Source of the DNA: Cognatishimia activa
GTDB lineage: Bacteria; Pseudomonadota; Alphaproteobacteria; Rhodobacterales; Rhodobacteraceae
Assembly: GCF_026016445.1 (NCBI RefSeq)
Contig: NZ_CP096147.1
Coordinates: 2,392,501 to 2,456,500, forward strand
Length of the DNA stretch: 64,000 nt
Reading direction: 5' to 3'
Positions 61,130-64,000 of the stretch are shown here, piece by piece; the stretch's first letter is position 1; every line of letters begins with the position of its first letter. Made by a program: the position numbers and the translations under genes. The notes below the pieces were generated by a model, which saw only the letters and a program-made list of their open reading frames with translations, did not search any database and had not been told where the DNA came from.

Positions 61130-62404
61130 TTAATGTGCTCCGTGAGGAGAGTAGTTTTGTCGCCTGGAAAAACGGTCCGGATGGAACGCTTCGATGGCAA
61201 CATGCGGCGCTCGCCCTGCAATTTCTGCAGCCACAAGACGACCAGTTGTTGCGCTCAATGTCAGGCCAAGTTGGCCGTGACCCGTTGCAAACATCACGTT
61301 GGCAAGGCGAGCGCTGCGACCGATCACAGGTCGCGTATCGGGGGTGAAAGGGCGCCGTCCCATGCGGCGTTCTGAGTTGGTTGTGTTCAAGCCGGGCAAC
61401 ACGCGGCGTGCGTGGTTCACAAGAACCTCTGCACGACGCCAATTCGGCTTTGCATCCAAATTCATAAACTCGGCGGTGCCAGCAACTGCCAGCGCATCCT
61501 GATACGGCGTGATCCCAAAGCCGCCCTTTGGATAAAACACGGTGTGTTTCAGATCGACGCCACTTTCCGGCAATAGCGTTGAATAGCCAGCGAGCCCTTC
61601 GACAGGCAGGCGGATACCCAATTTGCGCGCCAGCATTTTGGAACCTGTCCCAGCGGCAATCACAATCTCGTCGGCAAAGATATCTTCGCCGTCGGTAGAT
61701 CGCACTGACCGAACAACCGAGCCGTCGCGACTGAAGTCAGCAACAGCTGCAGATTTTACAGTGCCGCCCCGCGCCAGAAACGCTTCTGTTAGCCGCTTTA
61801 CAAGCTGAACAGGGTCAGTGACATAGCTCCAATCACGCAAAATTGCGGCGTGCTGAAAATCACCCGCGATGGCCGGTTCCATATTCTTGGCTTCCTGACC
61901 GGAGACTTCGTCGATGGTGCAACCCATTTCGCGAGCCAGATCAAAAGCCGCGCCCATCGTGGCTTTGTCTTTATCGTCGTCAAACACCTTAAGTATCGGA
62001 CGTTCCACAAGAACTTCCGGATGACCAATATCTGCCGCGAGAGCCTTGAAATCATCCGTGGCTTGAAATGTCAGCGTCGCAAGATCCGCTGCTATTGCCC
62101 GCATTTTGTGAGGGAACGAATTCAACGTAAAACGTGTGAACCAAGGTAGCAATCCGAGAAAAGACGTTGGACGCACGGCCAGCGGTGCTTCGGGATCCAT
62201 CAGCCAACCAGGCACCTGCATCAGCATTTTGGGTTGCGACAGAGGCACGATTTCTCCTACGGCCAGACACCCGCAAGACGCCCAGCTGGCCCCTTCCCCA
62301 ATAGGTCCGGGCTCCAGCACCGTGACCTCATGCCTATCACTCTGCAAAGCGAGCGCGCAGGAAATCCCGACGATGCCGCCGCCTATGACTGCAATATGTT
62401 TCAC
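61130..62404 (-). CDS. FAD-dependent D-amino acid dehydrogenase/oxidase (DAO family)
   Basis: A 424-residue DAO-fold flavoprotein: N-terminal I-A-V-I-G-G-G-I-V-G-I-S-C-A dinucleotide motif and C-terminal G-R-R-P-F-T-P-D-T-R-P-V-I-G...G-H-G-Q-L-G-L-T. DadA-like. In hydroxyproline-betaine pathways such enzymes oxidise the D-configured, demethylated (hydroxy)proline. Start overlaps the Ldh-family gene by ATGA. Confidence 0.85.
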   Translation of the reverse strand: MKHIAVIGGGIVGISCALALQSDRHEVTVLEPGPIGEGASWASCGCLAVGEIVPLSQPKMLMQVPGWLMDPEAPLAVRPTSFLGLLPWFTRFTLNSFPHKMRAIAADLATLTFQATDDFKALAADIGHPEVLVERPILKVFDDDKDKATMGAAFDLAREMGCTIDEVSGQEAKNMEPAIAGDFQHAAILRDWSYVTDPVQLVKRLTEAFLARGGTVKSAAVADFSRDGSVVRSVRSTDGEDIFADEIVIAAGTGSKMLARKLGIRLPVEGLAGYSTLLPESGVDLKHTVFYPKGGFGITPYQDALAVAGTAEFMNLDAKPNWRRAEVLVNHARRVLPGLNTTNSERRMGRRPFTPDTRPVIGRSARLANVMFATGHGQLGLTLSATTGRLVAAEIAGRAPHVAIEAFHPDRFSRRQNYSPHGAH

Positions 62405-63426
62405 TCAGAAGTTCCTGATGTATAGCCAAGTTCGGCCAGAAGTTCAGAACTGACTTCGACACCTTCAGCTTCCGCTTTGGTGCGTTTGCCCAACCGACCA
62501 TCACCCGGAATGCGCGCCGTACCATTGCCATCAATCGCACCGCATATCTGTGCCACCGCGGCATCAAACCCTGCGTTTCCGAAGCGGCTTGGATCAAGTG
62601 CGATCAGAGTTGCACCGCCTTTCACGTTCAACGCCCCATGTGCCAACCGATTTTCATTGTCGATCGCCAGAGTTCCGCCCGCCAAAGCCGCGCCCAGAAC
62701 TTCAACCATAAATGCAATCGCTGCGCCTTTGTGCTCCCCAAACGGCAGGAAGCTCCGCGTGGTCATAATCTCATTCGGATCTGTGCTTGGGTTCCCATCG
62801 GTGTCGAGACCAGCTGGAACGGGCAGCTCATGCCCCTCGGCGGCAGCCATCTTGATGTCCATCATGGCGGCCATGGATGATGCTTGATCCCAGACGATAG
62901 GCGGTTGGCCAGGACGTGGGCAGGCAAAAGACATCGGGTTGGTGCCAAAGACGGGGCGGACACCACCTTGAGGCACGACCATGGAAAGCGAATTCACAAC
63001 GCCTATGGCGACAAGACCTGCCGCTGCCAAAGGCTCTGTGTCAAATCGAAGACCGCCCAAGTGATGGCAGTTGGCACAAGTGAATGAGGCAATGCCTTGT
63101 TCACGGGCAATAGCAATCAATTCATCGCGCGCGGCAGCGGCTGCAAGCTGATAATAACCATTGTCGCCATCGCCGCGCAGAACACCGGGAGCGATCTTCT
63201 CGATTTTTGGAGAAGCCGAAGGGTTGGCATAACCAGACGTGAAACTCTGAACGTACACAGGCAGCATTCGAAGGCCATGGCTGCGTGGCCCGTCCCTTTC
63301 GGAGCTCGAAACAATTTCAGCTATTAGGTCGCTGCCCGCTGCATCCATACCTGCCCTAACAAGCACGGATTTTGCCAACTTGCGGATCTCGTCCAACGAC
63401 AGAATTTGTGTAGACGGGTTTGTCAT
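62401..63426 (-). CDS. Ldh family dehydrogenase (malate/lactate/pyrroline-carboxylate reductase type)
   Basis: A 341-residue protein of the type-2 malate/L-lactate dehydrogenase family (non-Rossmann). Motifs: S-S-E-R-D-G-P-R-S-H-G near residue 40, N-C-H-H-L-G-G-L, G-T-N-P-M-S-F-A and P-F-G-E-H-K-G. The family includes delta1-pyrroline-2-carboxylate reductases, which would fit the oxidase beside it producing a cyclic imine (inference). Confidence 0.83.
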   Translation of the reverse strand: MTNPSTQILSLDEIRKLAKSVLVRAGMDAAGSDLIAEIVSSSERDGPRSHGLRMLPVYVQSFTSGYANPSASPKIEKIAPGVLRGDGDNGYYQLAAAAARDELIAIAREQGIASFTCANCHHLGGLRFDTEPLAAAGLVAIGVVNSLSMVVPQGGVRPVFGTNPMSFACPRPGQPPIVWDQASSMAAMMDIKMAAAEGHELPVPAGLDTDGNPSTDPNEIMTTRSFLPFGEHKGAAIAFMVEVLGAALAGGTLAIDNENRLAHGALNVKGGATLIALDPSRFGNAGFDAAVAQICGAIDGNGTARIPGDGRLGKRTKAEAEGVEVSSELLAELGYTSGTSE

Positions 63427-63495
63427 TCTCTAAGTCCTCTTACGCATTTACTCAGGCAGCGCTGGCAATTGCCCGCGCGCCCTTTGATCAGTGGC

Positions 63496-64000
63496 TTAGC
63501 TATACTCGGCCCGTTTTTTCGCAACAAACTCATTGAGTTCGCCACGTTTGTCCGGCGGCATGTAGGGCTCAACGTAAGTGTCCAACATGCGCTGAGCCTC
63601 TAAAAGACCGACAGTTTCGGCATCTTTAGCGCCCTCTGCTTCCCACTGCTCAAAGCTGTCGTTGTTTTGCAGAGGGTTCATGTGCATTGGATTTTCGCGC
63701 GTATGATCGGTGCCGAGGAAGTGCCCGCCAGGGCCGATTTCGGCGATGTCATCCAAAATCGCGTCGAGGTTTTCTTCGGCAAGGCCGCTGAAGAAACGGT
63801 GGAAATTCTCAAGTTGGCGCGCGTCCTGCACCCATTTTGAATAGCTCACACCAAGCGCACCTTCGAGGAAGCCAGCGGAGTGAACAATGTAATTGCAACC
63901 ACCAAGCAACACCGGCCACATGGTGTTGGCAGTGTCAAAAGCCGCCTGCATGTCAGGCGATTTGGATCCCGTCCACATGGTGCATGTTCGCCATGGCACC
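63496..64000 (-). CDS. MttB-like trimethylamine methyltransferase family protein (5' end outside window)
   Basis: C-terminal part (about 168 residues) of an MttB superfamily protein. L-L-G-G-C-N-Y-I-V-H-S-A-G-F-L-E-G and G-P-G-G-H-F-L-G-T-D-H-T-R are characteristic. Non-pyrrolysine members demethylate glycine betaine or proline betaine. It lies upstream of the betaine operon and in the same direction, pointing to demethylation of the imported betaine. Pyrrolysine use cannot be judged from this part. Confidence 0.85.
   Translation of the reverse strand, partial: VPWRTCTMWTGSKSPDMQAAFDTANTMWPVLLGGCNYIVHSAGFLEGALGVSYSKWVQDARQLENFHRFFSGLAEENLDAILDDIAEIGPGGHFLGTDHTRENPMHMNPLQNNDSFEQWEAEGAKDAETVGLLEAQRMLDTYVEPYMPPDKRGELNEFVAKKRAEYS

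Noticed and set aside
61108..61236. N-terminal extension of the BCCT transporter
   Set aside because: It overlaps the oxidase gene and lacks a ribosome site; the ATG at 61107 is preceded by GGAG.

Overview
The window looks like a chromosome of a marine Rhodobacterales (Roseobacter-type) alphaproteobacterium. The signs are L-malyl-CoA/beta-methylmalyl-CoA lyase, a TIGR02300-type acidic-tail protein, the D-glutamate genes dgcN/dgcA, a hydroxyproline-betaine epimerase (hpbD) cluster with a BCCT transporter and an MttB-type methyltransferase, and high-GC coding style. The genus cannot be read from the sequence alone.

Layout. (1) 1-9744 is ordinary chromosome: an N-formylglutamate amidohydrolase end, CHMI, DUF1244, the dgcN-dgcA-aminotransferase operon, mcl1, an Lrp/LysE divergent pair, accA, a GntR regulator, a YgjP-type metalloprotease, a TIGR02300 protein and tRNA-Ala(GGC). 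(2) 9729-37712 is a nested mobile region at the 3' end of that tRNA. The outer layer is a tyrosine-integrase element of about 5.7 kb with near-identical att cores at the tRNA end and at 37696, carrying an integrase, a three-gene GHKL-ATPase/STAS-like/membrane-protein cassette, a serine recombinase and about 0.9 kb of repeat-rich non-coding DNA. Inside it sits a complete Tn7-like transposon, 9754-32044 (22,291 bp), with TGT...ACA ends, inverted terminal repeats, internal TnsB-type repeats and a perfect 5-bp target duplication CTTAC. It starts only 9 bp after the tRNA CCA. Its tnsA-tnsB-tnsC-tniQ operon lies at the right end. Its cargo is (a) a MarR-controlled envelope set: two periplasmic EF-hand proteins, a NOX-like flavocytochrome, an RND efflux pair, and an opposing AI-2E/K+ channel/hydrolase/HdeD operon; and (b) a complete retron: an msr-msd RNA with a 21-bp perfect hairpin, a nucleoside-deoxyribosyltransferase-like/winged-helix effector, and a reverse transcriptase.

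(3) 37676-54309 is a lipid biosynthesis, glycosylation and export locus. It has two hot-dog dehydratases, a ketoacyl-ACP synthase, an ACP, a GNAT acyltransferase resembling bacterial ceramide synthase, a dedicated LptB/LptF/LptG-like set, an SDR reductase, a DUF4833 secreted protein, four glycosyltransferase genes, an MsbA-like ABC exporter and a serine-palmitoyltransferase-type enzyme. Read together they suggest synthesis and transport of a glycosylated sphingolipid (inference). (4) 54879-64000 is a betaine/hydroxyproline catabolic operon on the minus strand: MttB-like methyltransferase, Ldh-family dehydrogenase, FAD oxidase, BCCT transporter, HpbD epimerase, zinc dehydrogenase, a second enolase-superfamily enzyme and a GlxA-type regulator.

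Most notable are the exactly bounded tRNA-adjacent Tn7-like element carrying a retron, the predicted regulon of its MarR protein, a six-unit 19-bp array before its regulatory gene, the uncharacterised GHKL/DUF4325/TM cassette, and the sphingolipid-type synthesis-plus-Lpt locus.
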